Below are positions 1 to 8,216 of a stretch of 20,480 bases of DNA, one piece after another (positions within the stretch are counted from its first letter, which is position 1; each line of letters starts with the position of its first letter). A model generated the notes under the pieces. That model made no database searches. It had not been told where the DNA came from and saw only the letters and a program-made list of their open reading frames with translations. The DNA lies in NCBI GenBank assembly GCA_937907705.1, contig CALCVP010000022.1, forward strand, positions 1 through 20,480, given 5' to 3'. This DNA comes from an uncultured Prevotella sp. (lineage in GTDB: Bacteria; Bacteroidota; Bacteroidia; Bacteroidales; Bacteroidaceae). The translations under genes and the position numbers were made by a program.

Positions 1-448
1 CATTGCGGATAGGGTTTCTATGCTATTTTGAGTTTTAGCGGACAGCAATAATTAAAATTCCAACAATCAAGTCGTAGCGTTTTCATTTCTAACGTATTTT
101 TTGCATCATGCGGTTTTGGCAGTAGAATAATATAGAATACCTTTAAAAATAGCCAAATGCATAAAATATGTTAATAGATATACATCTTTTTATGTATTTT
201 TATTAACTTTGCATTATGAAAATTGGACGTATAAAAATGTCTCTTTTATTTCATATATGTAGATTTTATACTACAAAAGCACATAGAGCCATCATGTATA
301 AATATACAACATAAAAAATAAGCACCAACCCAGCTAACAAATAAAAATTATGATGAAAAGATAATCTTACATTACTTCTAAGTAATTACCAAGGATAAAA
401 CAAAAGCTAAATACTGATAATTAAATTTATTTTTTTTATATACATGTT
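1..448. other. non-coding left edge and leader of the sugar transferase gene
   Basis: No convincing gene is seen in this AT-rich stretch on either strand; all open frames are very short. The only signal noted is TAACTTTG at 204-211, which fits the Bacteroidetes -7 element TAnnTTTG. If it is used, the sugar transferase transcript has a leader of about 230 bases. No hairpin or leader peptide typical of capsule-locus regulation could be recognised. Confidence 0.5.
204..211 (+). promoter_or_regulatory. possible -7 element of the sugar transferase promoter
   Basis: TAACTTTG matches the Bacteroidetes -7 consensus TAnnTTTG exactly. No TTTG is found at the expected 19-21 base distance upstream, so only half of the promoter is supported. 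It is the best candidate found in front of the gene at 449. Confidence 0.25.
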
Positions 449-1840
449 ATGAAAAATAATACTCACAATAATATTGTAGTCAATGCCATTACAATGATTG
501 GCGATGTACTTATATGTGTCTATCTATACAAAGCATTTTTAAGTTATTATGGATTGCTCAATGGAAGCAATACGAGAATAACAATTATACTGTTAGCCGT
601 TACTTATGCATTATTTGTTATCACAGGAGGGGTTATACTGTATAAACGTAACACTAAACGTTTTCAAATACCTTTATTAGTAGCGCGCAATGTGGCATGG
701 TTCGCTATTGTTGGAAGCCTATTAATGAGCTATGCAAATTGTTTAATGTTGCCATTTTGGGGACGATTACTATTTTTAGTGAGTATAATATTCTTCTCAT
801 CTACATACAGACTGTGCATACGTGGACTCATCAACATTTACCGTAGCAAGCAAAAACACCGTCATCAAGTAGTTTTAGTCGGTTCTACAATCAATAATAT
901 AGACCTCTATAAAGAGTTGGTGGGTATAACGTTTCTTGGTTACCGTGTAAACGGTTATTTTGATTATCAGCCAAATCCGGATTTCCCATCGGAATGTAAA
1001 TATCTTGGTACCCCTAATCAAGTAATCAGTTATTTAGCTGCTAATAAAGAGGTTGAGGCGCTTTACTGTTGTTTACCCTCAAAATACCAAGATGATATAT
1101 TAAATATTGTTCATTATTGTGTAAACAATTTAGTTCCCTTTTGCAGTGTTCCAAATGTAAGAAATTACTTGCACCATCGCATGTATTTCAATATGTTGGG
1201 TGATGTTCCTTACTTAAGTTTTTATAAAGAGCCACTGTCGATAGCGGGCAATCGCATGCTGAAGCGCACTTTTGATATTTGTTTCTCTTTAGCATTCTTA
1301 TGTACATTATTTCCTATCATATTTGTCATTGTAGCTATTATTACAAAAATTACAATGCCTGGTCCCATATTTTTTCGTCAACAACGCAATGGTCTAAATG
1401 ACAAAATTTTCTATTGCCTAAAATTTCGAAGCATGAAGGTGAATGCAGATGCGGATAAGGTGCAAGCAACCAAGAATGATCCTCGCAAAACAAAATGGGG
1501 AAATATTATGAGAAAAACAAATATTGATGAATTACCACAATTTATCAATGTGCTTAAAGGAGATATGAGCATTGTAGGTCCACGCCCACATATGTTAAAA
1601 CATACTGAAGAATATTCCAAACTGATAGATAAATACATGGTACGCCATTTCGTAAAGCCAGGTATCACAGGATGGAGTCAGGTTACAGGATTCAGAGGCG
1701 AAACAAAAGAGCTTTCACAAATGGAAGGTCGCGTAAAAGGCGACATTTGGTATATAGAACATTGGAGCTTTTGGTTAGACCTCTACATCATATATAAAAC
1801 AATTGTCAATGCCATAAAAGGAGATAAGGAAGCTTATTAA
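449..1840 (+). CDS. undecaprenyl-phosphate sugar-1-phosphate transferase (exopolysaccharide polyprenyl glycosylphosphotransferase)
   Basis: This membrane enzyme of the WcaJ/WbaP type moves a sugar-1-phosphate from a nucleotide sugar to undecaprenyl phosphate, the first step of a capsule, exopolysaccharide or O-antigen repeat unit. The N-terminal 130 residues hold about four membrane segments. Residues ~140-250 form a CoA-binding-like domain starting VVLVGS. The catalytic bacterial sugar transferase domain starts near residue 270 with a KRTFD motif and a membrane re-entrant segment. It contains FRQQRNG, FRSMK, the DELPQ motif (~359-363), IVGPRP and GITGWSQV. Length (463 residues) is normal for the family. 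It stands alone, followed by a terminator, with no glycosyltransferase genes in view, so it may start a locus to the left or act as an isolated initiator. The sugar donor cannot be told from sequence. Confidence 0.92.
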   Translation: MKNNTHNNIVVNAITMIGDVLICVYLYKAFLSYYGLLNGSNTRITIILLAVTYALFVITGGVILYKRNTKRFQIPLLVARNVAWFAIVGSLLMSYANCLMLPFWGRLLFLVSIIFFSSTYRLCIRGLINIYRSKQKHRHQVVLVGSTINNIDLYKELVGITFLGYRVNGYFDYQPNPDFPSECKYLGTPNQVISYLAANKEVEALYCCLPSKYQDDILNIVHYCVNNLVPFCSVPNVRNYLHHRMYFNMLGDVPYLSFYKEPLSIAGNRMLKRTFDICFSLAFLCTLFPIIFVIVAIITKITMPGPIFFRQQRNGLNDKIFYCLKFRSMKVNADADKVQATKNDPRKTKWGNIMRKTNIDELPQFINVLKGDMSIVGPRPHMLKHTEEYSKLIDKYMVRHFVKPGITGWSQVTGFRGETKELSQMEGRVKGDIWYIEHWSFWLDLYIIYKTIVNAIKGDKEAY

Positions 1841-1881
1841 CCGCATACCTCCATGTAAAGCTTTAAAAATATTTACTTAAT

Positions 1882-1934
1882 AAAAGTATTGAGTATTTCA
1901 GTTCTACACAAATACTCAATACTTTTAATTTTAT
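1882..1934 (+). terminator. intrinsic terminator after the sugar transferase gene
   Basis: Perfect 17-base inverted repeat: AAAAGTATTGAGTATTT at 1882-1898 and its complement at 1910-1926, with an 11-base loop and a T-rich tail. It is 42 bases past the stop codon. The A and T ends of the arms allow it to work in both directions. Confidence 0.8.
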
Positions 1935-2397
1935 CCATCCCCCACCCTCACACGTAAAGTTGTACTGCTATAAGCCAAGTGTAGGCTCACCTTATAAAAT
2001 AGAGAAAAATTCAGGTACAAGCTATATAAGTCTGTAAAAGCAGTCTAAATATATGCTCATCCATACTTTTTATCTGATAAAAACAGTGTTTTTGCACTAT
2101 CTTTAGCAACAAAACAAACGAATTTGTTTTGTATTATCTTTAAATTGCACTATCTTTGCATACAAATTAGGTATAGAAATACGCAGAAACAGTGTTGCGA
2201 TGGTAAAATAAATATTTTCAAAATAATTTGTTATTTGCAAATCAATTGTGGTGCTATTTCCCCTATGTTGTTATTTAAGGATAATTTGCTATATATAAAT
2301 TAGGCATTATACTGCTTATTATTTCTTAATAAAAGAGCAATTTTGTAATGATGTTTATTGCAAAGATATATTTTAAGATAAAAGATAAATAATAAAG
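1935..2397. other. intergenic region with promoter and long leader of the gpx-trxB operon
   Basis: No gene is supported here. The stretch holds three TATCTTT-like elements (near 2098, 2135 and 2151). The last, with a TTTG box 19 bases upstream, is the best promoter. From it to the start codon at 2398 there is a leader of about 230 bases that is AT-rich and shows no riboswitch or strong hairpin that I can recognise. Confidence 0.55.
2128..2158 (+). promoter_or_regulatory. promoter of the gpx-trxB operon
   Basis: TTTG at 2128-2131, a 19-base spacer, and TATCTTTG at 2151-2158 fit the Bacteroidetes sigma-ABfr consensus (TTTG / TAnnTTTG) fully. Transcription would start near 2165. Similar TATCTTT boxes just upstream suggest overlapping or tandem start sites. 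Confidence 0.65.
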
Positions 2398-2949
2398 ATG
2401 AAAACAGTTTATGACTATTCTGTCAAAGACAGAAAAGGTAAAGCCGTATCTTTGAAAGAGTATGCTAATGAAGTACTCTTAATTGTCAACACAGCTACAA
2501 AATGTGGTTTCACCCCTCAATATGAGGAATTAGAACAACTTTATAAAAAATACCATAGCCAAGGCTTTGAAGTTCTTGATTTTCCTTGTAACCAATTTGG
2601 GCAGCAAGCTCCAGGTACCGATGAAGCTATTCATGAATTCTGCAAACTTACTTATGGAACAGAATTTCCTCGCTTCAAGAAAATTAAAGTAAATGGTGAT
2701 GATGCAGATCCTTTATATAAGTTTTTGAAGCAGCAAAAAGGCTTTGCTGGTTGGGATGAGAGCCATCCACTTACTCCTGTACTTGATGATTTGTTGTCAA
2801 AAGCAGATCCAAATTATAAGAACAGCGCAGATATAAAATGGAATTTTACAAAATTCCTGATTAACAAAAAAGGTATGGTAGTTGCTCGCTTTGAACCTAC
2901 CGAAAAAATAGAACATATAGCTGCTCAAATAGAAGAGCTACTTAAATAA
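2398..2949 (+). CDS. glutathione peroxidase family protein (cysteine type, probably thioredoxin-dependent)
   Basis: This peroxidase reduces hydrogen peroxide and organic hydroperoxides in the cytoplasm. The catalytic set is visible: Cys36 in NTATKCGFTP, Gln70 in the FPCNQFGQQ block, and Trp148-Asn149 in WNFTKFL. The usual selenocysteine position is cysteine. Cys82 in the EFCKLTYG segment is at a plausible place for the resolving cysteine of thioredoxin-using members. The 183-residue length is full for the family. There is no signal peptide. It lies 12 bases upstream of trxB, in the same direction and between one promoter and one terminator. This supports electrons coming from thioredoxin rather than glutathione, since Bacteroidales generally lack glutathione. 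The partner assignment is inference from family knowledge and context. Confidence 0.93.
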   Translation: MKTVYDYSVKDRKGKAVSLKEYANEVLLIVNTATKCGFTPQYEELEQLYKKYHSQGFEVLDFPCNQFGQQAPGTDEAIHEFCKLTYGTEFPRFKKIKVNGDDADPLYKFLKQQKGFAGWDESHPLTPVLDDLLSKADPNYKNSADIKWNFTKFLINKKGMVVARFEPTEKIEHIAAQIEELLK

Positions 2950-2961
2950 ATCCCTATTATC

Positions 2962-3903
2962 ATGACAAACAAAGAACATGTTCGCTGCCTCATAGTTGGC
3001 AGTGGTCCTGCAGGCTATACAGCGGCTATTTACGCTTCGAGGGCCAATCTGAATCCTGTAGAATACTGTGGACTACAAGTAGGTGGACAACTCACACAGA
3101 CCACGATTGTAGAAAATTTCCCAGGTTATTCTGAAGGTGTAGACGGAAATCAAATGATGTCTGATCTTAGAACACAGGCAGAACGCTTTGGTGCAGACCT
3201 TAGAGATGGAGTAATTGTCAAGGCAGACCTTAGCAAAGCTCCATATATTTTAACCACCGATGAGGGACATGAGATAGAGACAGATACACTCATTATTGCT
3301 ACTGGTGCATCTGCTAAATACTTAGGGCTAGCTGATGAAGAGAAGTATAAAGGTGAAGGTGTATCAGCTTGCGCTACATGTGACGGTTTTTTTTATCGTA
3401 AAAAAACAGTTGCGGTTGTAGGTGGTGGCGATACAGCTTGTGAAGAAGCTCTTTACTTAGCTGGATTAGCAAAGAAAGTATATCTTATCGTTCGCAAACC
3501 TTTCCTGCGCGCTTCTGAAGTTATGCAAAAGCGCGTAAAAGAGGCCGATAATATAGAGATATTATTTGAGCATAATACCATAGGGCTATATGGCAACAAT
3601 GGTGTTGAAGGTGCTCATCTCGTAAAGCGTAAGGGCAAAGCGGACGAAGAAAGATATGATCTTCCTATTGATGGATTCTTTTTAGCTATTGGGCACAAAC
3701 CTAATAGTGATGTATTCAAAGAGTGGCTTGATACTGATGAAACTGGCTATATTAAAACTATTGGCAGTTCTCCTTGCACCCGAATTCCTGGTGTATTTGC
3801 TGCTGGTGATGTGGCAGATCCAAATTATCGTCAGGCTATTACCGCAGCTGCCAGCGGTTGCAAAGCTGCTATAGAAGCAGACAGATATTTACGCATGGCA
3901 TAA
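2962..3903 (+). CDS. trxB: thioredoxin-disulfide reductase
   Basis: This cytoplasmic flavoenzyme passes electrons from NADPH through FAD and a redox disulfide to thioredoxin. The sequence shows the FAD-binding GSGPAG motif (residues 13-18), the active-site pair Cys137-A-T-Cys140 followed by Asp-Gly, the NADPH-binding GGGDTA motif (154-159), and the C-terminal FAD motif FAAGDVADPNYRQAITAAASG-like block near residue 280. The loop that binds the NADPH 2'-phosphate (HRRxxxR in Escherichia coli) reads VRKPFLR, keeping the outer arginines and replacing one Arg by Lys. The 313-residue length is standard. It is the second gene of the operon with the peroxidase, so reductase and peroxidase would be made together. 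A strong terminator follows 12 bases after the stop. Confidence 0.95.
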   Translation: MTNKEHVRCLIVGSGPAGYTAAIYASRANLNPVEYCGLQVGGQLTQTTIVENFPGYSEGVDGNQMMSDLRTQAERFGADLRDGVIVKADLSKAPYILTTDEGHEIETDTLIIATGASAKYLGLADEEKYKGEGVSACATCDGFFYRKKTVAVVGGGDTACEEALYLAGLAKKVYLIVRKPFLRASEVMQKRVKEADNIEILFEHNTIGLYGNNGVEGAHLVKRKGKADEERYDLPIDGFFLAIGHKPNSDVFKEWLDTDETGYIKTIGSSPCTRIPGVFAAGDVADPNYRQAITAAASGCKAAIEADRYLRMA

Positions 3904-3915
3904 ATTCTTTATATT

Positions 3916-3958
3916 ATAAAGTGGACTTCAAGTATGCTTGAAGTCCACTTTATTTTTA
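3916..3958 (+). terminator. intrinsic terminator after trxB
   Basis: Perfect 17-base inverted repeat, ATAAAGTGGACTTCAAG at 3916-3932 and its complement at 3937-3953, with a 4-base loop TATG and a T-rich tail. It ends the gpx-trxB operon. Confidence 0.9.
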
Positions 3959-4075
3959 TCATTGTTTTTTCAATACGCTATTAATGTCTATTTGGTATAC
4001 AGCAAAGAACTTTTTGTTTAGCTATCTTATAACTGTAGCCTACATTCCTATTTTAATAAACAATTGTTATTTACG

Positions 4076-5497
4076 ATGCTTATTGTTACAATTATTTTCA
4101 TCTACTGCTTAGTACTTTTTGCCATCAGCCACCTTACATCACATCAGGCTACCAATACAATATTTTTCCGTGCTAATCGTAAATCGCCTTGGTATATGGT
4201 AGCCTTTGGCATGATAGGAGCATCTATTTCAGGCGTAACCTTTGTATCTGTGCCTGGTATGGTAATGCGTATGGACATGAACTATTTACAGACTTGTTTG
4301 GGCTTCATCTTAGGCTATCTCGTTATAGCCTTTATATTATTACCCATCTACTATAAGCTAAACGTAACTACCATTTATTCTTACTTAAAACAGAGATTTG
4401 GTATGCAAGCTTATAAAACAGGTGCAGTTTTTTTTATTCTAAGCGACCTTACAGGTGTAGCCGTAAAATTTTATATCGTCTGCATCATTTTACAACAATA
4501 TGTGCTCAGCACCTACAATATACCCTTCTACTTTACCGTCCCCATACTTATGTCGCTTATTTGGCTTTATACACATAAGGGTGGCATTAAAACGCTTGTA
4601 TGGACTGATTTTTTCCAAACATTATGCATGCTCACTGCACTAATACTAATCATTATACAAGTTACTCAAGCCTTGCAAATTAGTCCTATGCAAGCCGTAA
4701 AAGCCATTATGAACAATCCACACAGCCATATCTTTGTAACGAATGATTGGCTGTCGCCTCAAAATTTTTGGAAACAATTTATCAGTGGAGCATTCATTGT
4801 GATAGTAATGACTGGATTGAATCAAAATATGATGCAGAAGAATTTAACGTGTAAAACACTTTCTGAAGCGCAAAAAGATATGTGTACCTATGGACTTAGT
4901 TTTGTTCCTGTAAATCTACTTTTCTTATCTCTTGGTGTACTTCTTATGCTTTTGGCCAATAAAGAAGGCATTGCCTTGCCTAATAGTGTCGACGATTTAT
5001 TACCCATGTTTGCCGCCACAGGAAAATTAGGAACTGCCACATTAATACTGTTTATCGTAGGTATTGTATCCGCTTCATTTAGCACTGTAGATTCATCACT
5101 AACAGCCCTTACTACTACCTATTGTGTAGATATAAGAGAACATCCAGAAGACGAGCGATTACGACATAAGGTTCATGCTGTAATAACCCTTATATTTGTA
5201 ATTTTTATCTTGTTATTCCATTCTGTCAATTCTACCAGTGTTATTGATGCTGTCTATATATTATGCTCTTATACTTATGGCCCACTTTTAGGTTTGTTTG
5301 CTTTTGGATTGCTTACCCATCGAAAGGCAGCCAATAAATTGATTCCCTATATTGCCATAGCATCTCCCCTATTGTGCTACTGTATCAACGTTGCTGTTTC
5401 AACTTTTACAAGTTACCGTTTTGGTTATGAGTTACTGCTGTTAAATGGATTCCTTACATTTTCAGGATTGTGGATAAGTGGGATGTACAAAGATTAA
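4076..5497 (+). CDS. sodium:solute symporter family (SSF) transporter
   Basis: This is a polytopic inner-membrane protein with about 13 hydrophobic segments spread over its whole length. The region SPWYMVAFGMIGASISGVTF near residue 40 is the typical SSF segment before and in the second membrane helix, and SASFSTVDSSLTAL near residue 335 is the well conserved segment that contributes to the sodium site. It imports an unknown solute with sodium; sequence alone does not identify the substrate. I chose the ATG at 4076, giving 473 residues, over an in-frame TTG four codons upstream. No good promoter was found in the 120 bases before it. The gene to its right starts 150 bases later in the same direction with no terminator between, so read-through is possible. 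Confidence 0.85.
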   Translation: MLIVTIIFIYCLVLFAISHLTSHQATNTIFFRANRKSPWYMVAFGMIGASISGVTFVSVPGMVMRMDMNYLQTCLGFILGYLVIAFILLPIYYKLNVTTIYSYLKQRFGMQAYKTGAVFFILSDLTGVAVKFYIVCIILQQYVLSTYNIPFYFTVPILMSLIWLYTHKGGIKTLVWTDFFQTLCMLTALILIIIQVTQALQISPMQAVKAIMNNPHSHIFVTNDWLSPQNFWKQFISGAFIVIVMTGLNQNMMQKNLTCKTLSEAQKDMCTYGLSFVPVNLLFLSLGVLLMLLANKEGIALPNSVDDLLPMFAATGKLGTATLILFIVGIVSASFSTVDSSLTALTTTYCVDIREHPEDERLRHKVHAVITLIFVIFILLFHSVNSTSVIDAVYILCSYTYGPLLGLFAFGLLTHRKAANKLIPYIAIASPLLCYCINVAVSTFTSYRFGYELLLLNGFLTFSGLWISGMYKD

Positions 5498-5612
5498 TGC
5501 AAGTATTTTGATGTACTTCTAAATCAGTGAATCTACTTAACATTGGCAATGACAAAGAGTAATGAAAAGCAAATACATGGCAATTGATACCGCCCATATC
5601 ATTAAGTTTTTG

Positions 5613-5620
5613 TACTTTTG
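5613..5620 (+). promoter_or_regulatory. possible -7 element of the AspT-type transporter gene
   Basis: TACTTTTG fits TAnnTTTG exactly and lies 28 bases before the start codon at 5648. No TTTG box is present at the proper distance upstream, so support is partial. Confidence 0.35.
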
Positions 5621-5647
5621 CAAAAGAAAATACCAATATAGAAAGAA

Positions 5648-7312
5648 ATGGAATGGATAAATGGGCTGTTCTGTATTCATACAGCGCTTCAGGCGACAGT
5701 TGTGTTGTCGTTAATAATATCAATAGGTTTAGCTTTAGGAAAATTACGCATAAAAGGAATTTCTTTAGGCGTAGCATTTGTTTTTTTCATCGGCATTATA
5801 GCCGGACATTTTCAATTAAGTATAGACACTACTGTTTTACAGTTTGCAGAAACATTTGGCCTTACACTATTTGTGTATACTTTAGGCCTATATGTAGGTC
5901 CTAACTTTTTTGGTCTTATGCGGCATGAGGGCATAGCAAACAATCTATGGAGTTTTGCTGTAATAGCATTAGGCACCATAATGGCACTCGGACTATGTTT
6001 CATAACGCCTATCAGTTTGCCCGACATGATGGGTATTCTCTGTGGAGCTACTACCAATACTCCAGCTTTAGGTGCTGCACAACAGGCTTTAGAGTCGGTA
6101 GGCTTGTCAGGAAAAGGCGCAGCCTTAGGCTGCGCTGTAACTTATCCTTTAGGGGTTATCGGTGTTATCTTGGGTATGATTTTTATTCGTCGTTTTTTTG
6201 TAAAGTCTGCTGACCTTAAACCGAAAAATAATACAGAAACTGATAAAACATATGTAGTGCAGTTTGAAATTATCAATCCAGCTCTTAACGGTAAAACCTT
6301 GGAAGAAATTTCACGCATGTCTCATATCAAGTTTATCATGTCACGTGTATGGCGTAATAATGATGTCATTGTACCTTTTGCAAACACAAAATTGCAATTG
6401 GGCGACAATGTAATGGTTGTTACTACCGTTGATGAAGTGGCAGCCCTTGAAATGTTATTCGGAAAGAAAATAGAGAAAGACTGGAATAAGCAAAAAATAG
6501 ATTGGAATGCGATAGATACACATGTCGAAAGCCGGATTATCATACTAAGTAGGCAAGTTCTCAATGGCAGACACTTGGGGAGCTTGCATCTACGAGATAC
6601 TTATGGCGTAAACGTAAGTCGCATAAGACGCGGTGATGTAAAACTATTGGCCACTGATGATTTACGCTTACAATTTGGCGACCGTGTTACTGTAGTTGGA
6701 GCACCTCAAGATATAGATCATGTAGAAGGCTTTTTAGGCAATACTGCACAAAATCTTAATGAGCCAAATCTTGGAGCAATACTTATAGGCATCATTCTCG
6801 GATTGGCTTTAGGTACTATACCTGTTAACATTCCAGGAATGGATGTACCCATGCGATTGGGTATAGCTGGCGGTCCAATTATCGTTGGCATTTTGATTGG
6901 CTCATTAGGCCCCAGAGCTCACATTATCAGTTACACTACCCCATCTGCATCACTTATGCTTCGCAAATTGGGTCTCTCTCTCTATTTGGCTTGTTTAGGA
7001 CTTGAAGCTGGTAATCAGTTCTTTGAAACAATAGTTAGGCCAGAGGGCTTACTTTGGATAGGCATAGGATTAGCCATTACCATAATTCCTGTCATTATCA
7101 TCGGCATAGTTACCCTTTTCACACACAAATACGACTTTGGTACTATCTGTGGCATTCTGTGTGGTTCTATGGCCAATCCCATGGCTTTAGGATATGCTAA
7201 TGATACATTATCTGGCGATACAGCCTCTATCAGCTATGCATCTGTCTATCCGTTAGGTATGTTTCTGCGCGTCGTTATAGCACAAGTTGTTATAATGATA
7301 TTTTGTTCCTAA
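5648..7312 (+). CDS. AspT/YidE/YbjL-type transporter with two RCK_C (TrkA-C) domains
   Basis: The 554-residue protein has the full layout of the aspartate:alanine exchanger superfamily: a first membrane domain (~1-185), two tandem RCK_C regulatory domains (~198-283 and ~290-370) and a second membrane domain (~375-554). The two membrane halves carry matching signature loops, MGILCGATTNTPALGAAQQA and CGILCGSMANPMALGYAN. Each RCK_C domain has the ligand-pocket segment LQLGDNVMVV or LQFGDRVTVV. AspT exchanges aspartate for alanine, but most YidE/YbjL homologues have no proven substrate, so only secondary transport gated by a cytoplasmic ligand can be stated. The start at 5648 gives the expected N-terminus. 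The next gene has its own promoter. Confidence 0.9.
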   Translation: MEWINGLFCIHTALQATVVLSLIISIGLALGKLRIKGISLGVAFVFFIGIIAGHFQLSIDTTVLQFAETFGLTLFVYTLGLYVGPNFFGLMRHEGIANNLWSFAVIALGTIMALGLCFITPISLPDMMGILCGATTNTPALGAAQQALESVGLSGKGAALGCAVTYPLGVIGVILGMIFIRRFFVKSADLKPKNNTETDKTYVVQFEIINPALNGKTLEEISRMSHIKFIMSRVWRNNDVIVPFANTKLQLGDNVMVVTTVDEVAALEMLFGKKIEKDWNKQKIDWNAIDTHVESRIIILSRQVLNGRHLGSLHLRDTYGVNVSRIRRGDVKLLATDDLRLQFGDRVTVVGAPQDIDHVEGFLGNTAQNLNEPNLGAILIGIILGLALGTIPVNIPGMDVPMRLGIAGGPIIVGILIGSLGPRAHIISYTTPSASLMLRKLGLSLYLACLGLEAGNQFFETIVRPEGLLWIGIGLAITIIPVIIIGIVTLFTHKYDFGTICGILCGSMANPMALGYANDTLSGDTASISYASVYPLGMFLRVVIAQVVIMIFCS

Positions 7313-7364
7313 TGCATACAATGAGATATTTTAAACTGCTATTTGCTAAAAAATAAAAGCTTGG

Positions 7365-7396
7365 TTTGCATAAACAAATTATTATTATTACCTTTG
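7365..7396 (+). promoter_or_regulatory. promoter of rpmE2
   Basis: TTTG at 7365-7368, a 20-base spacer, and TACCTTTG at 7389-7396 match the Bacteroidetes housekeeping promoter. The start codon is about 40 bases beyond the predicted start site. Confidence 0.75.
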
Positions 7397-7444
7397 CAGT
7401 TGCAAAAGATTGATTATATTTTTAATAACTATATTTAATAAACA

Positions 7445-7696
7445 ATGAAAAAAGGTATTCATCCAGAAAACTATCGCCCCGTCGTATTTAAGGATATGTC
7501 CAACGGTGATATGTTCCTTACACGTTCTACTTGTAAAACTACTGATACAGTAGAATTTGAAGGCGAAACTTACCCAGTGGTAAAAGTCGAAATTTCAAGC
7601 ACTTCTCACCCGTTCTATACAGGTAAGAGCAAGCTTGTTGACTCTGCAGGTCGTGTAGACAAGTTTATGAGTCGCTACGGTAAGGCTCGTAAATAA
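7445..7696 (+). CDS. rpmE2: 50S ribosomal protein L31 type B
   Basis: L31 is a small protein of the large ribosomal subunit near the central protuberance. The 83-residue protein starts MKKGIHPENYRPVVF and ends with the basic segment VDKFMSRYGKARK, both standard for type B. It has one cysteine only (Cys30) and lacks the four-cysteine zinc ribbon of type A, so it is the zinc-independent form. In many bacteria this form is made under zinc shortage, but in Bacteroidales it is often the only L31 copy. No Zur operator could be recognised in its promoter. It is transcribed alone, with a promoter and a terminator of its own. Confidence 0.96.
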   Translation: MKKGIHPENYRPVVFKDMSNGDMFLTRSTCKTTDTVEFEGETYPVVKVEISSTSHPFYTGKSKLVDSAGRVDKFMSRYGKARK

Positions 7697-7729
7697 TATA
7701 TTTCATATTATTAAAACTCGATTTTGAAA

Positions 7730-7770
7730 TGCGTTTGAACATAGTTGCATATATGTTTAGACGCATTTTT
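7730..7770 (+). terminator. intrinsic terminator after rpmE2
   Basis: TGCGTTTGAAC at 7730-7740 pairs with GTTTAGACGCA at 7755-7765 over 11 positions, two of them G-U pairs, followed at once by five T residues. It lies 33 bases after the rpmE2 stop. Its presence shows that an ATG at 7729 is not a real start codon. Confidence 0.7.
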
Positions 7771-7794
7771 ATTTACTACTCATATTATTATGAT

Positions 7795-8034
7795 ATGGCT
7801 ACGAAGAATGATTTGAAATGGGAAGAGAATTATCAACTGCTCAAAGCTTATATTATAGAACATAAACATCTTCCAGATAAAAAGAAAATTGAAAATAGAG
7901 GTTTGCTTAATTGGTGGAAATATAACAAAAAGCGTATAAAAATGGGAAAGATGGATGCAGAACACTTAATAAAATTGCAGCAGCTGAATAATATGCGAGA
8001 ATATGGATACTCATTGACAGAAAGAAAGTTTTAA
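7795..8034 (+). CDS. small single helicase-associated (HA) domain protein
   Basis: The 79-residue protein is one complete copy of a helicase-associated-like repeat. It has WEENYQLLKAYIIEH, a short loop with a proline, then LLNWWKYNKKRIKMGKM and a final leucine-rich helix, which follows the usual pattern of W, L, hG-like turn, L..W....R...K.GKL. In other bacteria such domains occur in rows at the C-terminus of large helicases, where they are thought to bind nucleic acid. Here it stands alone, basic and soluble, with no helicase nearby. The start at 7795 is chosen because the earlier in-frame ATG (7729) lies in the rpmE2 terminator and would add a segment rich in Tyr and Ile unlike the family. 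It sits directly left of a decayed phage island. The function is unknown. Confidence 0.7.
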   Translation: MATKNDLKWEENYQLLKAYIIEHKHLPDKKKIENRGLLNWWKYNKKRIKMGKMDAEHLIKLQQLNNMREYGYSLTERKF

Positions 8035-8055
8035 AGATTTTCTAATGTGGTTAAA

Positions 8056-8172
8056 TCATCCTTTAACGGCAGCTGTATTGAAATTGAATATGCTTTGTAT
8101 CTGTTCTGCACTATCTTTGCTGAGTTTATAGTTTTTGATGACAGTAGAGACTATCTTCACCGTTTCGTCCAC
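8056..8172 (-). CDS. small hypothetical protein or C-terminal gene fragment
   Basis: Read on the minus strand from a GTG at 8170-8172 to TGA at 8056-8058, this gives about 38 residues with good coding character: DETVKIVSTVIKNYKLSKDS followed by AEQIQSIFNF and a short tail. It is amphipathic and helical. I do not recognise a family. An in-frame TAA lies directly before the GTG, within an inverted repeat, so it is either a true tiny gene or the end of a broken one. It lies convergent to the HA-domain gene. Confidence 0.35.
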   Translation of the reverse strand: MDETVKIVSTVIKNYKLSKDSAEQIQSIFNFNTAAVKG

Positions 8173-8196
8173 TTAGTTACTCGCAATAGTAACTAA
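8173..8196. repeat. perfect 9-bp inverted repeat
   Basis: TTAGTTACT at 8173-8181 and AGTAACTAA at 8188-8196 are perfect complements around the 6-base loop CGCAAT. The structure lies exactly between two minus-strand coding remnants, at the point where base composition begins to change. There is no T tract, so a terminator is less likely than a protein-binding site or a junction mark. Confidence 0.55.
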
Positions 8197-8216
8197 ATGG
8201 GCTTTGCCAACTTTAT

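Noticed and set aside
1..200. Possible end of an insertion sequence or transposase at the left edge
   Set aside because: Only fragments of about 10-20 codons are open and no terminal repeat pair can be seen inside the window.
216..314. Small open frame of 32 codons in the left non-coding region, just past a -7-like box
   Set aside because: The ATG is only four bases past the -7 box, so a transcript would have no leader, and the peptide has no recognisable features.
2361..2368. Minus-strand -7 box (TATCTTTG) near the peroxidase start, suggesting an antisense or divergent transcript
   Set aside because: No matching TTTG box at the right spacing and no minus-strand gene in the region to the left.
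4064..4075. TTG start for the sodium:solute symporter
   Set aside because: An ATG follows four codons later and the family N-terminus does not need the extra residues.
7729..7794. Upstream start for the HA-domain protein at 7729
   Set aside because: This ATG is inside the stem of the rpmE2 terminator and the extra 22 residues do not fit the domain.
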